Source of the DNA: DATFVA01 sp963811905
GTDB taxonomy: Bacteria; Bacteroidota; Ignavibacteria; Ignavibacteriales; Ignavibacteriaceae
Assembly: GCA_963811905.1 (NCBI GenBank)
Contig: CAWETK010000018.1
Coordinates: 186,001-250,000, forward strand
Length of the DNA: 64,000 nt
Direction of reading: 5' to 3'
A program made the translations under genes and the position numbers. Below are positions 16,584 to 24,921 of this stretch, piece after piece. Position 1 is the stretch's first letter, and the number at the start of each line of letters is the position of its first letter. The notes under the pieces are model-generated. The model saw only the letters and a program-made list of their open reading frames with translations. It made no database searches and was not told the origin of the DNA.

Positions 16584-17735
16584 ATGAAAGAAGTTGCTGT
16601 AATTGGTGCCGGAATGACAAAGTTCGGAGAACTCTGGGGAAAATCCATTAAGGATATATTTGTTGAAGCTGCATTAAAAGCTATTAAAGATGCCGGTGTT
16701 GATCATATAGATTCAATGTATGTTGGAAGCATGTCGGGCGGTTTGTTTGTAGGACAGGAACACCTCGGAGCAGTAATGGCAGATTACCTGGGAGTTACTC
16801 CTATTCCGTCTACCCGTGTTGAATCAGCCTGCGCCTCAGGCGGTGTATCATTCAGACAGGCATATCTTGAGGTTGCTTCAGGCCAGAGCGAAATTGTTCT
16901 TGCCGGCGGTGTTGAGAAAATGACTGACGGAGCGGATGTGACTGATATACTCGCTACTGCAGCCGACCAGGAATATGAAGTGTACCAGGGTATAACTTTC
17001 CCCGGTCTCTATGCAATGATTGCAAATGCACATATGCATCAGTATAAAACTAAAAGAGAACAGCTTGCCGCTGTGTCGGTAAAGAATCACAGGAACGGCG
17101 CTAAAAATCCTAATGCCCAGTTCCGTTCTGAAATTTCGATCGATAATGTCTTAAACTCTACTTTAGTTGCCGATCCGCTCAGACTCCTTGACTGCTCACC
17201 TGTGAGTGACGGCGGGGCGGCTGTTATCCTCTGCTCAATGGATATCGCAAAGAAGTTTACAGATTCACCTGTAAGGGTAAGAGCTTCAGCTCAGGCTTCT
17301 GATACAATTGCTCTGCATAGCAGAAGAAGCTTGACCACCCTGGATGCTGTGGTTAGAGCCGCTGAAAAGGCGTATAAACAGACAGGTCTTAAGCCTTCGG
17401 ATATAAACTTCGCTGAAGTTCACGATTGTTTCAGTATCGCTGAGATCGTTGTTACTGAGGACCTTGGATTTTTCGATAAAGGATGCGGAGGTCCTGGTGT
17501 TGAAGAAGGATTAACTTCACTCGAGACAGGTAAAATACCTATCAATACGAGCGGAGGATTAAAATCAAAAGGACATCCGGTTGGTGCAACCGGTGTGGCT
17601 CAGATCATTGAGTTGTATGAACAGCTCCAGGGAAAAGCAGGTGCACGTCAGATTAAAAATGCACATATAGGAATGGCTCAGAATATGGGCGGATCCGGTG
17701 CAAGCTGTGTAATACATATATTGGAGGCAATATGA
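16584..17735 (+). CDS. Archaeal-type acetyl-CoA acetyltransferase (SCP-x-like thiolase)
   Basis: 383 aa, thiolase of the SCP2/archaeal class. The acyl-carrying Cys83 lies in VESACASGGVSF, the HDCF motif in AEVHDCFSIAEI, and His331 in LKSKGHPVGATG. The C-terminal GGSGASCVIHIL is typical of this class. The protein makes or cleaves acetoacetyl-CoA and in the archaeal complex hands it directly to HMG-CoA synthase. It sits between that synthase and the DUF35 gene, overlapping the latter by 4 bp (ATGA). Confidence 0.92.
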   Translation: MKEVAVIGAGMTKFGELWGKSIKDIFVEAALKAIKDAGVDHIDSMYVGSMSGGLFVGQEHLGAVMADYLGVTPIPSTRVESACASGGVSFRQAYLEVASGQSEIVLAGGVEKMTDGADVTDILATAADQEYEVYQGITFPGLYAMIANAHMHQYKTKREQLAAVSVKNHRNGAKNPNAQFRSEISIDNVLNSTLVADPLRLLDCSPVSDGGAAVILCSMDIAKKFTDSPVRVRASAQASDTIALHSRRSLTTLDAVVRAAEKAYKQTGLKPSDINFAEVHDCFSIAEIVVTEDLGFFDKGCGGPGVEEGLTSLETGKIPINTSGGLKSKGHPVGATGVAQIIELYEQLQGKAGARQIKNAHIGMAQNMGGSGASCVIHILEAI

Positions 17736-18121
17736 TAAGTCCAGGATATTTCCGTGAAATCCCTCAGCGCTACAGGCTTGAAGCCGGCCGATGCAAAAAT
17801 TGCGGTAAGATATATTTTCCTCCCCGCACACATTGCGGCGAGTGTAATTCGAATGAGTTCGAAACTATAAAACTGTCAGATCTCGGGAAAATACTCACCT
17901 ATACTGTTATTCGCGTGGGTCCTTCCAATTTCTCACAGGAAACACCTTATGCGGTCGGTATAGTCGAAGTGAATGATGGAGTAAGATTAACAATGCAGAT
18001 TGCCGACGTTGATGTGAATAAAGTCGAAATTGGTCAGAAAGTTAAGATCATTTTCAGGAAGATACAGGATGAAGGTAAGTCCGGTCTTCATTGTTACGGC
18101 TATAAAGCGGTTGTAATTTAA
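17732..18121 (+). CDS. DUF35 OB-fold protein with zinc ribbon
   Basis: 129 aa. The N-terminal zinc ribbon has four cysteines, Cys21/Cys24 and Cys35/Cys38 (CKNCG...CGEC). The rest is an OB fold (about 45-125) with GKILTYTVIRVGPSNF and PYAVGIVEV. In the archaeal thiolase/HMG-CoA synthase complex this scaffold binds CoA between the two enzymes. Its overlap with the thiolase gene and position third in the operon match that arrangement. A hairpin terminator follows at 18187-18240. Confidence 0.9.
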   Translation: MISPGYFREIPQRYRLEAGRCKNCGKIYFPPRTHCGECNSNEFETIKLSDLGKILTYTVIRVGPSNFSQETPYAVGIVEVNDGVRLTMQIADVDVNKVEIGQKVKIIFRKIQDEGKSGLHCYGYKAVVI

Positions 18122-18186
18122 TTCCGCGTAATCTATATTTCTGAATCATATGAATGCTTTTTTATCATTTGATTTAGAATTTTGAA

Positions 18187-18240
18187 AGAGACAAAGTTTT
18201 AAGTCTTATAATACTGAAAATACTTTGTCTCTGTTTTATT
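18187..18240 (+). terminator. Terminator after the HMG-CoA synthase operon
   Basis: AGAGACAAAGT and ACTTTGTCTCT form a perfect 11-bp stem with a 24-nt loop, followed by GTTTTATTTT. The long loop lowers certainty. Confidence 0.65.
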
Positions 18241-18336
18241 TTAAACTCATCCCCTGGTTGCCCCGGAATTTGGTTAATCATAAAGGATAAATAAAAATAA
18301 CATTATATTATAGGATAATAATACCGGAGAATTTAA

Positions 18337-19707
18337 TTGAAAGATAAAATAAGAATAGCTTCAGGGCAGGGTTTCTGGGGAGACCTTATTGATGCTCCTT
18401 ATAACCAGGTAACTAAAGGCGAAGTAGATTACCTCGTGATGGATTATCTTGCTGAAGTCACCATGTCGATACTGCAGAAACAGAAAATGAGAAATCCTAA
18501 CCTTGGCTATGCGCGCGATCTCCCGGACCTGATGAAAAGGATTCTGCCGATCTGTATGGAGAAGGGGATTAAAGTTATTACTAATGGCGGCGGCGTAAAT
18601 CCGGTTGCCTGTGCTGATGCAATTCTGGATATTGCAATGAACCTGCAGATAAAAAAACTTGACATTGCTGTTGTAATCGGTGATGATATACGCAGTAATA
18701 TCGATGAAATAATTTTTTCAGGCTGCGAACTGAAGAATATGGATACCGGTGAATCGATAGTTCCATATAAGGCTAAACTGGTCAGTGCAAATGTTTATTT
18801 CGGCGCTTTCCCGATAGTGGAAGCTTTAAAAAGAGGAGCGGATATAGTAATTACCGGAAGAACTACGGATACAGGACTCACGTTGGCTCCAATGATCTAT
18901 GAGTTCGGGTGGGATAAAAATAATTATGATTTGATGGCTGCAGGAACAGTTGCTGGTCATATCCTTGAATGCGGTGCACAATCGTCCGGCGGAAATTTTC
19001 TGGGCGACTGGAAATCAATTGATAATATGGCAGAGATTGGTTTTCCTATAGCTGAGGCCTATCCTAACGGCGATGTAATTATTACTAAACATAAAAACAC
19101 CGGCGGAAGAGTTTCATTTGAAACAGTCGCCGAACAGCTGGTGTATGAGATCGGTGACCCGACATCATATATTACTCCTGATTGTGTTGCTGATTTTACG
19201 TCAATTAAACTTGAGGACCTCGGGAATGACAGGGTTCGGGTTTATGACGTTAAAGGAAAAGAAGCAACAGATTCGTATAAGGTATCCTGTTCCTATGCCG
19301 ATGGCTATTCTGCTGTTGCATCGCTTACCTATTCCTGGCCAGATGCATTGACGAAGGCTAAAGCCGCAGATAAAATATTAAGGCAGAGACTGGCTAACCT
19401 TAACCTGAAATTTGATGAAATACGTACGGAGTTTGTCGGTTATAATTCAACGCACGGCCCATTATCAACAGAAATTGACGAAGATAAAATTAATGAGATA
19501 ATGCTTAGAGTTGCTGTACGTTCTAAAGATCACGATTCGCTGAAAAGATTCGGAATGGAGATTGCACCTTTGATACTTACTGGTCCTCCCAGCGTTACCG
19601 GGTTTGCGGGAGGTAGACCGAGACCGAGCGAAGTGATTGCTTACTGGCCTGCTTTGATCCCTAAAAAATTAGTTGAACCTCAGGTTAAAATACTGGAGCT
19701 GAAATAA
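18337..19707 (+). CDS. AtuA family protein (DUF1446)
   Basis: 456 aa starting at TTG 18337, with CCGGAGAA just upstream; no in-frame ATG gives a complete N-terminus. The protein begins IRIASGQGFWGDLIDAP, the usual AtuA opening, followed by DYLVMDYLAEVTMS, TNGGGVNPVACADAI and ITGRTTDTGLTLAPM, which are family landmarks. AtuA is needed in Pseudomonas for growth on acyclic terpenes such as citronellol, but its reaction is not known to me. The next gene overlaps by one base and encodes the small AtuA-like domain that is often fused to it. It follows the HMG-CoA synthase operon after a terminator, suggesting a related acyl-CoA pathway (inference). Confidence 0.88.
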   Translation: MKDKIRIASGQGFWGDLIDAPYNQVTKGEVDYLVMDYLAEVTMSILQKQKMRNPNLGYARDLPDLMKRILPICMEKGIKVITNGGGVNPVACADAILDIAMNLQIKKLDIAVVIGDDIRSNIDEIIFSGCELKNMDTGESIVPYKAKLVSANVYFGAFPIVEALKRGADIVITGRTTDTGLTLAPMIYEFGWDKNNYDLMAAGTVAGHILECGAQSSGGNFLGDWKSIDNMAEIGFPIAEAYPNGDVIITKHKNTGGRVSFETVAEQLVYEIGDPTSYITPDCVADFTSIKLEDLGNDRVRVYDVKGKEATDSYKVSCSYADGYSAVASLTYSWPDALTKAKAADKILRQRLANLNLKFDEIRTEFVGYNSTHGPLSTEIDEDKINEIMLRVAVRSKDHDSLKRFGMEIAPLILTGPPSVTGFAGGRPRPSEVIAYWPALIPKKLVEPQVKILELK

Positions 19708-20018
19708 TGAAAAAGAGATTACTTGACATTGCACACGGAAGAAGCGGAGATAAAGGCGACGCTGCTAATGTTGGTATTATTGCATACGATGACAAAGGGT
19801 ATGAAATAATCAGGAAACTGTTGACAAAAGAGAGAGTGAAAGAACATTTTAAGGGAATATGCCTGGGTGAAGTTGAAAGATATGAAATGCCGAATATCCG
19901 GGCTCTGAATTTTATATTGAACAATACCTTGGGCGGCGGGGGAACAGTATCACTCAAGCACGATGCCCAGGGAAAAACACTTGCCGCAGCACTGCTGAGA
20001 ATGGAAGTGGATGATTGA
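19707..20018 (+). CDS. Small AtuA-like ferredoxin-fold domain protein
   Basis: 103 aa. It begins LLDIAHGRSGDKGDAANVGIIA, the hallmark of the C-terminal domain of long AtuA proteins, here encoded separately. Near the end is NFILNNTLGGGGTVSL. The start ATG shares its A with the stop codon of the AtuA gene, so the two products are almost surely made together and form a complex that equals the fused form. Confidence 0.85.
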   Translation: MKKRLLDIAHGRSGDKGDAANVGIIAYDDKGYEIIRKLLTKERVKEHFKGICLGEVERYEMPNIRALNFILNNTLGGGGTVSLKHDAQGKTLAAALLRMEVDD

Positions 20019-20062
20019 AAGATTAGCAGGTTACTGCAGTAGAATAGTTATGCGAAAATGTA

Positions 20063-20083
20063 AAGCGAAACGCCGTTTCGCTT
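20063..20083. repeat. Short perfect hairpin after the AtuA operon
   Basis: AAGCGAAACG-C-CGTTTCGCTT. It is preceded by TGTAAA like the hairpin at 4267, so the two may belong to one repeat family. No T-run follows. Confidence 0.5.
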
Positions 20084-20096
20084 CAGGAATCATTTA

Positions 20097-20215
20097 GGGG
20101 CTGACTAAAAAGCAAGACAATGTCATTTCGAGGGAGTCTTCGACCGAGAAATCTTTTCGAACTCTAAGATTTCTTCCCTCGATCGGAATGACAGGGTTAC
20201 TTTTTAGTCAACCCC
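20097..20215. mobile_element. MITE-like element, 119 bp
   Basis: The ends GGGGCTGACTAAAAAG (20097-20112) and CTTTTTAGTCAACCCC (20200-20215) are inverted repeats with one mismatch. The inside is itself a long imperfect hairpin: TGTCATTTCGAGGGA...AGAAATCTT pairs with AAGATTTCT...CCCTCGATCGGAATGACA. No open frame. The layout is that of a small non-autonomous element of a kind common between genes in Bacteroidota-related genomes. A target-site duplication is not evident. Confidence 0.65.
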
Positions 20216-20336
20216 ACCAGTAGCATAAAAAAATTATATTTTGAATTGCTTTATTGAGTCTGGTTTCAACGAAATTGTGTTCCAGTTTGAAGCAAGAACA
20301 ATTGAATGACCAAATTTTAAATTAAGGATTAATTTT

Positions 20337-21438
20337 ATGTATGATGAAGAATTAAAACAGCTTAAAGAATATCAGAAAAGGATCGGGACATTACGAGGTT
20401 ATCTTTGACGTCGATACAAAAGACTCAAAAATAAAGGAACTGCAGAACCAGACTTCACAGCCTGACTTCTGGAATGATCAGATGGGTGCTCAAAAGATCC
20501 TGCAGGAAATAAAATCACTCGAAAGCTGGGTGAACCTGTGGAAAGAGCTTGATAAAAAAGCGATAGCATTGCAGGAATTTATCCAGCTTGCGGAAATGGA
20601 AGGTGATGAATCTTTTCGTGCTGATATTGAAAGTGAGCTGGCTTCTGTTCGTGATGCAATCGAAAAGGCTGAGTTTAAGAATATGCTCAGCGGGAAGGAT
20701 GATGATAAGAACTGTATTCTCTCTATCCATTCGGGTGCAGGGGGAACTGAGGCGCAGGACTGGGCTGAAATGCTGATGCGTATGTACCTGCGTTGGGGTG
20801 AACAAAACGATTATAAAATGACCATCCTTGACATGCTGGAAGGTGATGGAGCAGGAATAAAAAGTGTATCGATTGAAGTGCAGGGGGAATTTTCATATGG
20901 ATATTTAAAAGCCGAGAACGGTGTTCACAGGCTGGTCCGCATCTCTCCCTTTGATGCAAACAAGAGGAGACATACTTCATTTGCATCGGTATTTGTTATC
21001 CCTGAAGTTGATGATACTATTGAAATAGAAATCAATCCGGCTGATCTCCGGGTAGATACTTATAGATCGGGAGGTAAAGGGGGACAAAATGTAAATAAAG
21101 TCGAGACCGCAGTTCGTATTACCCATATCCCCACTAACACAGTCGCTGCCTGCCAGAGTGAAAGATCTCAGCTGCAGAATAGGACAAATGCAATGAAACT
21201 GCTGAAATCAAAACTTTACCAGATCGAAAAAGAAAAGCAGGAAGCAGAACTTGATGAAGTCGAAAAAAGCAAAATGAAAATTGAATGGGGCAGTCAGATC
21301 CGTTCGTATGTATTTCATCCCTATAATATGGTAAAAGATCATAGAACAGATGAGGAAACTTCAGACGTTCAATCAGTTATGGATGGAGATATAAACCGCT
21401 TCATTAAAGCTTTCCTGATGAAATATAGTCAGAATTAA
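20337..21438 (+). CDS. prfB: Peptide chain release factor 2, programmed +1 frameshift
   Basis: Translation starts at ATG 20337, runs 23 codons and meets an in-frame TGA at 20406-20408. A +1 shift at CTT (20403-20405) resumes at GAC 20407 and continues to 21438, giving 366 aa (E. coli RF2 is 365). The shift site CTT-TGA-C with GAGG just upstream is the classic autoregulatory prfB signal: low RF2 lets the ribosome slip. RF2 identity is confirmed by the SPF tripeptide (VRISPFDANKRR) that reads UGA/UAA and by the GGQ hydrolysis motif in SGGKGGQNVNK. A naive gene call would start at ATG 20482 and lose the N-terminal 48 residues. Confidence 0.95.
20394..20409 (+). promoter_or_regulatory. prfB +1 frameshift signal
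   Basis: CGAGGTTATCTTTGAC: an internal Shine-Dalgarno-like GAGG (20395-20398), the slippery CTT, the stop TGA and a following C. This matches the conserved bacterial RF2 recoding site. Confidence 0.95.
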
Positions 21439-21460
21439 TGTCTTATATGTTCATACATTA

Positions 21461-21525
21461 ACACCGGTGCTTTAGCCCGGTGGTTTATAAAGGAATATAA
21501 TATACGATTAACCGTTTCAACGGTT
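21461..21525. repeat. REP-like double hairpin
   Basis: CACCGG/CCGGTG (21462-21467 with 21477-21482) and AACCGTT/AACGGTT (21510-21525) lie 27 bp apart. Pairs of such hairpins are typical of REP sequences mobilised by RAYT transposases. No RAYT gene is in the window. Confidence 0.6.
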
Positions 21526-21625
21526 TTCTCTGGTGAATGCCTTAAAATAATTCCATTTAAACAAAATTCCACTTCAACAATTCCATTATTCCTGGGCTCT
21601 CCACCAATCCGTTATTCCAGACATC

Positions 21626-21936
21626 AAAATCAACTAAGCCGCCCTTGCGAGGTTCTCGCATACAGTCATACGCCCTAACGCTGAATCCGACAACCAAATT
21701 TTCGCCGGTAAGATTATTCCATCCCAACTATTCCCTAATTCCAATACTCCAAATTCAAGTCTGTTTTATAGAGTTCCTTAAATATCTTGACCAAAAGAAT
21801 CGTAGCAAAGTCGAAGACCACGGCGACAGACGGGTCGAAGACCACGACGACAGACGGGTCGAAGATCCCGTCGATAGACGGAGCGAAGATTCCGATTTTA
21901 GCGGACAAAAATATTACTGAGGATACCATACACTCA
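21626..21936. repeat. Intergenic module, copy A
   Basis: Starts at AAAATCAACTAAGCC and ends near GGATACCATACACTCA. The outer parts match copy B (21989-22348) in the same order. Contains the 24-bp tandem array. Confidence 0.6.
21810..21881. repeat. 24-bp tandem repeat, three units
   Basis: Three head-to-tail units of the form GTCGAAGACCACGACGACAGACGG (with few changes) at 21810, 21834 and 21858, then a decayed fourth. The period is a multiple of three, so several frames read through as 8-residue repeats, but no ribosome site or known domain supports a protein. Confidence 0.85.
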
Positions 21937-21988
21937 CCAATTTGTAACCTTATAATTTGTAATCTTGCATTTTCCAGTCACCCAGTGC

Positions 21989-22348
21989 AAAATCAACTAA
22001 ACCTCCATTGCGTGGTTCGCCCCATACAACCATCCACCCCTATCGCGGCATAGCCGGCAACCAATAACAACCTTAGATAGGCGGAGTAACGTATAGCGGT
22101 GGCTGAGTGTCCCGCCCATTGCTTGGTATCATTGAGGGGCGGGATGTTGAGTCTTCGAAATCCCGCGCATTTATTGACTTAGGATTTGCCTTGCGGGATA
22201 TCGAAGCCACCGAAAATAAGTAAATTGTTCAATGATTTATAGAGCTTCTTAAAATATCTTGACCAAAAAAATCGCAGCGAAGTCGAAGATCCCGATTTTA
22301 GCGCGATTTTAGCGGGACAAAAATCTGACTGAGGATACCATACATTCA
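21989..22348. repeat. Intergenic module, copy B
   Basis: Shares AAAATCAACTAA, the TTTATAGAG..CTT..AAATATCTTGACCAAAA block and the GGACAAAAAT..GACTGAGGATACCATACA end with copy A. It lacks the 24-bp array and holds an extra GC-rich hairpin segment. Confidence 0.6.
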
Positions 22349-22491
22349 TACTAATTTCCAATCCTGCAATTTGTAATCTCACGTTTCGCAATTAACATCC
22401 AATTCCCCTTGATATAAAATTATTAATTCCCCAAATTCAGACTGTTGTTTCAGGAAATTAGTACTGATCTCATTTGATATAAACAGAGGAA

Positions 22492-23521
22492 GTGGTGTCA
22501 AAGTTTACATTAAGATATGTTCTGATTGTCCTCATTTTACCATTCTGTTTATATACTGCTTCAGCTCAGAATTCCTCTTCTCTATACGTACCAAAAAATA
22601 TTACGCTGGATTCCCCTTACCTGATAGAACCACCTTATAAAAATATTCTTGATGCGCGAAAGGATTCATTTTCTATCCCTGCGGTTGACTCAGTCCAGGT
22701 TTTAAACCAGCTGACGGATCCTGAATTTAAAATACATTATGCAAGACTCGCAATCGTAAGCGGAAGTTCTCTCGCTTTCTTCGGCGGATTTTACTACAGG
22801 ATGAAGACAGCCTGGTGGAATAATGGTGAAACACAGTTTCATTTTTATTATGATGGTACCTATGTGAAAAATATTGATAAAGTCGGTCATATGTATGGTG
22901 CAGTTCTGTTTACTGAAGGATTTGGACTTGGGTTGAGGTGGGCAGGTCTCGATGAGGAATCCTCACTGCTGTATGGGGGACTGCTTAGTACTTTAGTCTA
23001 TGCCGGTATTGAGATTAAAGATGGATTTGCCCCGGGATGGGGATTTGATCCGGTCGATATGGGCGCGGATCTTATAGGGTCTGCTTATCCATATCTGCAG
23101 AAGAAAATACCTTTCCTGCAGGACCTTACCTTTAAATGGAGCTACTGGCCGTCGGATAGTCCTTATTATACCAGGGTCGATGAAATCAATAAGAATGACC
23201 AGTTCTTCACAGATGATTATGAAGGTCAGACTTTCTGGTTGAGTGTTAATGTCAGAAATTATATGCCTGCAAGTATGAAATCATTCTGGCCTGATTTTCT
23301 TAACATTGCTGCAGGTATGTCCGTCAGACATCTGGACGGCAGCGGCGGGAGGAGACTATGTGTTTCTGATTTCTCCGGATATTAGTCTCCGAAAATTATT
23401 TAAACCTGATAGTGAATTCTTAAACAGACTGTTGTACTACCTGGATTACCTTCATATACCTCTGCCGGCAATTGAGATTTCACCGGGATTCAGAGGTTAT
23501 GCGATTTATCTTAATCAGTAA
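22492..23521 (+). pseudogene. DUF2279 family protein, frameshifted
   Basis: Begins with GTG at 22492 (or 22495) after GAGGAAG. A signal peptide ends at SAQ near residue 26. The body has the DUF2279/YfiM-like pattern: LAFFGGFYYRMKTAWW, DKVGHMYGA, GIEIKDGF and WGFDPVDMGADLIGS, suggesting an outer-membrane-associated protein. The first frame stops at 23385 after an unrelated tail. The expected C-terminus (GGDYVFLISPDISL...IEISPGFRGYAIYL) continues in another frame to 23521. The switch lies in the GGCAGCGGCGGGAGG run at about 23338-23352. Either the gene is broken or one base is wrong in the assembly. Unshifted, it would be about 340 aa. Confidence 0.75.
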
Positions 23522-23935
23522 ATTAAAAAGAGTGAATTACAAAATTCCGGAATGAAAATTTTGATAGTTTAAGAGTTGATTGCTCAGATATTAAGAAAAA
23601 AATATATTTTCAATAATATTATTTTTTTGTTGACTCTTACTAACTTTATTTTGAAATTTATACCAGGTTCTTTCAAGAGGTTACCCCTGCCTCTTGATGA
23701 TAATGAATCTGACCCGCCGAGGATCCCCCTTCGGTGGGTTTTTTATTTCAGCCTCCCCTTCAAATCCTGATTGCTTTATTATTAACCTAATATAATTTCT
23801 AAACCACTTCCGGCCTTTCGTGGCAAAACCTATCGCTAATAACCATTGTAAAATCAATAAAGTCTCTGCGTCGTTGTTCGCATCCGCTCAATTCGCCCAA
23901 TCCGTAAAATCCGTAATTCCCTCTATTATACTAAT
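23522..23935. other. Intergenic, one terminator
   Basis: No gene seen. A plus-strand terminator lies at 23712-23744 and a faint trace of the intergenic module (AAAATCAATAAAG near 23850). Confidence 0.5.
23712..23744 (+). terminator. Intrinsic terminator
   Basis: ACCCGCCGA/TCGGTGGGT (one G-T pair, 10-nt loop) followed by TTTTTT. It lies about 190 bp after the DUF2279 gene. Confidence 0.75.
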
Positions 23936-24067
23936 TTACTCCCCATTCTTCTTCCTGACTTTCTGTATCAATGTAGTCAATAGAATCCCGACCGTCGCAA
24001 ATGTAGATGTATAGCCCGCAATTTTTTTGATTTTTGCCAATCTCTTTTTGGTTTTTCTTGCTCGCAT
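23936..24067 (-). CDS. Small basic membrane protein, 43 aa
   Basis: ATG at 24065-24067 with AAGGAAAG eight bases upstream, stop at 23936. The sequence starts MRARKTKKRLAKIKKIAG (10 basic residues), has one hydrophobic stretch (YTSTFATVGILLTTLI), and ends QKVRKKNGE. The composition suits a single-pass membrane micro-protein with positive ends. A perfect 16-bp palindrome lies 77 bp upstream. The family is not recognised, and at this length chance cannot be excluded, though the ribosome site and clean composition argue for a gene. Confidence 0.5.
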   Translation of the reverse strand: MRARKTKKRLAKIKKIAGYTSTFATVGILLTTLIQKVRKKNGE

Positions 24068-24143
24068 AAATTTCTTTCCTTATCATTTTATTTAAAGGTA
24101 AGTATTAATTGCCTGGTTTGCTGTAATCACCGTTTATGACTGG

Positions 24144-24159
24144 AATTATCATGATAATT
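24144..24159. promoter_or_regulatory. Perfect 16-bp palindrome
   Basis: AATTATCATGATAATT, upstream of the small minus-strand gene at 23936-24067. Size and symmetry suit a dimeric regulator site. Nothing else links it to a gene. Confidence 0.35.
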
Positions 24160-24470
24160 GCCACAATAACAAAAATCTTTGTGTGAGTTTTGTTATATTT
24201 GTAATGTAATAATCAAAAAAAATAGTTTATTGTGACCTTTCTTAATCTGTCTAAAACAGATACCGGATTTTACCTCTATAGATCAATTGACCCTGTTTTT
24301 CACAGGCGTAGAAAAGTGATCGGGAAAATTACTTCTACTGCTTTCAGATATTCCTTCTTAAAACTTTTTTTATCATACAGATTTAACTGATACAAAAAAC
24401 ATATTCCTATTCGTTCTGTACTCCGGAATGGGTGAGGATTGCTATTTCATATTAATTCAGGAGAAAAGTA

Positions 24471-24920
24471 ATGCTGAGATTTAAAGAAATAAACAACGAA
24501 AATGATTTTGATAAAAACCTTACAAGAGAAAAGTTTATTGATTTCTTGCACAGACATCTGGATAAGTTCGGTGATTCAAAAGAAGCTATCGGAAAATCTA
24601 TAGACTACGCTTTTTCAACCGAAAAAGGATGCGGCGGATTCCTTCTGGCGGCGTATAACGATGATGAGCTCACCGGGGCCCTTGTAATGAATAAAACCGG
24701 GATGTCCGGATACATCCCTGAGAATATACTCGTTTATGTAGCTGTCGATTCCAGGTTCAGGGGAAAAGGATTTGGAAGGCAGATAGTGGATAAAGCTTTA
24801 TCAATGGCTGAAGGTGATGTAAAACTCCATGTTGAATACGAGAATCCTGCCAAACGCCTTTATGAACGCATTGGCTTCACAACAAAGTATGCAGAAATGA
24901 GATATAAAAAAGAGAGTTAA
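24471..24920 (+). CDS. GNAT family N-acetyltransferase
   Basis: 149 aa, one GNAT domain. The acetyl-CoA-binding motif A is VYVAVDSRFRGKGFGRQIVDKAL (R/Q-x-x-G-x-G/A at RGKGFG). The C-terminal part HVEYENPAKRLYERIGF is typical of acetyltransferases acting on amino acids or small amines. The start has AGGAGAA upstream. It opens a five-gene operon: the racemase-like gene follows after a single base. In this setting an amino acid, possibly a D-form, is a plausible substrate (inference). Confidence 0.85.
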   Translation: MLRFKEINNENDFDKNLTREKFIDFLHRHLDKFGDSKEAIGKSIDYAFSTEKGCGGFLLAAYNDDELTGALVMNKTGMSGYIPENILVYVAVDSRFRGKGFGRQIVDKALSMAEGDVKLHVEYENPAKRLYERIGFTTKYAEMRYKKES

Positions 24921-24921
24921 A

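Larger units (their letters stand above)
21439..22491. other. Repeat-rich intergenic island
   Basis: More than 1 kb without a credible gene. It holds a REP-like double hairpin (21461-21525), two diverged copies of a 310-360 bp module (21626-21936 and 21989-22348), a 24-bp tandem array inside the first copy, and a GC-rich inverted repeat TCCCGCCC/GGGCGGGA between about 22109 and 22147. Confidence 0.7.

Noticed and set aside
21645..22053. Frames with 8-residue VEDHDDRR-type repeats
   Set aside because: Product of the 24-bp tandem DNA repeat read in frame. No ribosome site, and the frame does not persist in copy B of the module.
23820..24014. 64-codon plus-strand frame
   Set aside because: Opposite the better supported 43-codon minus-strand gene; composition looks random and there is no ribosome site.
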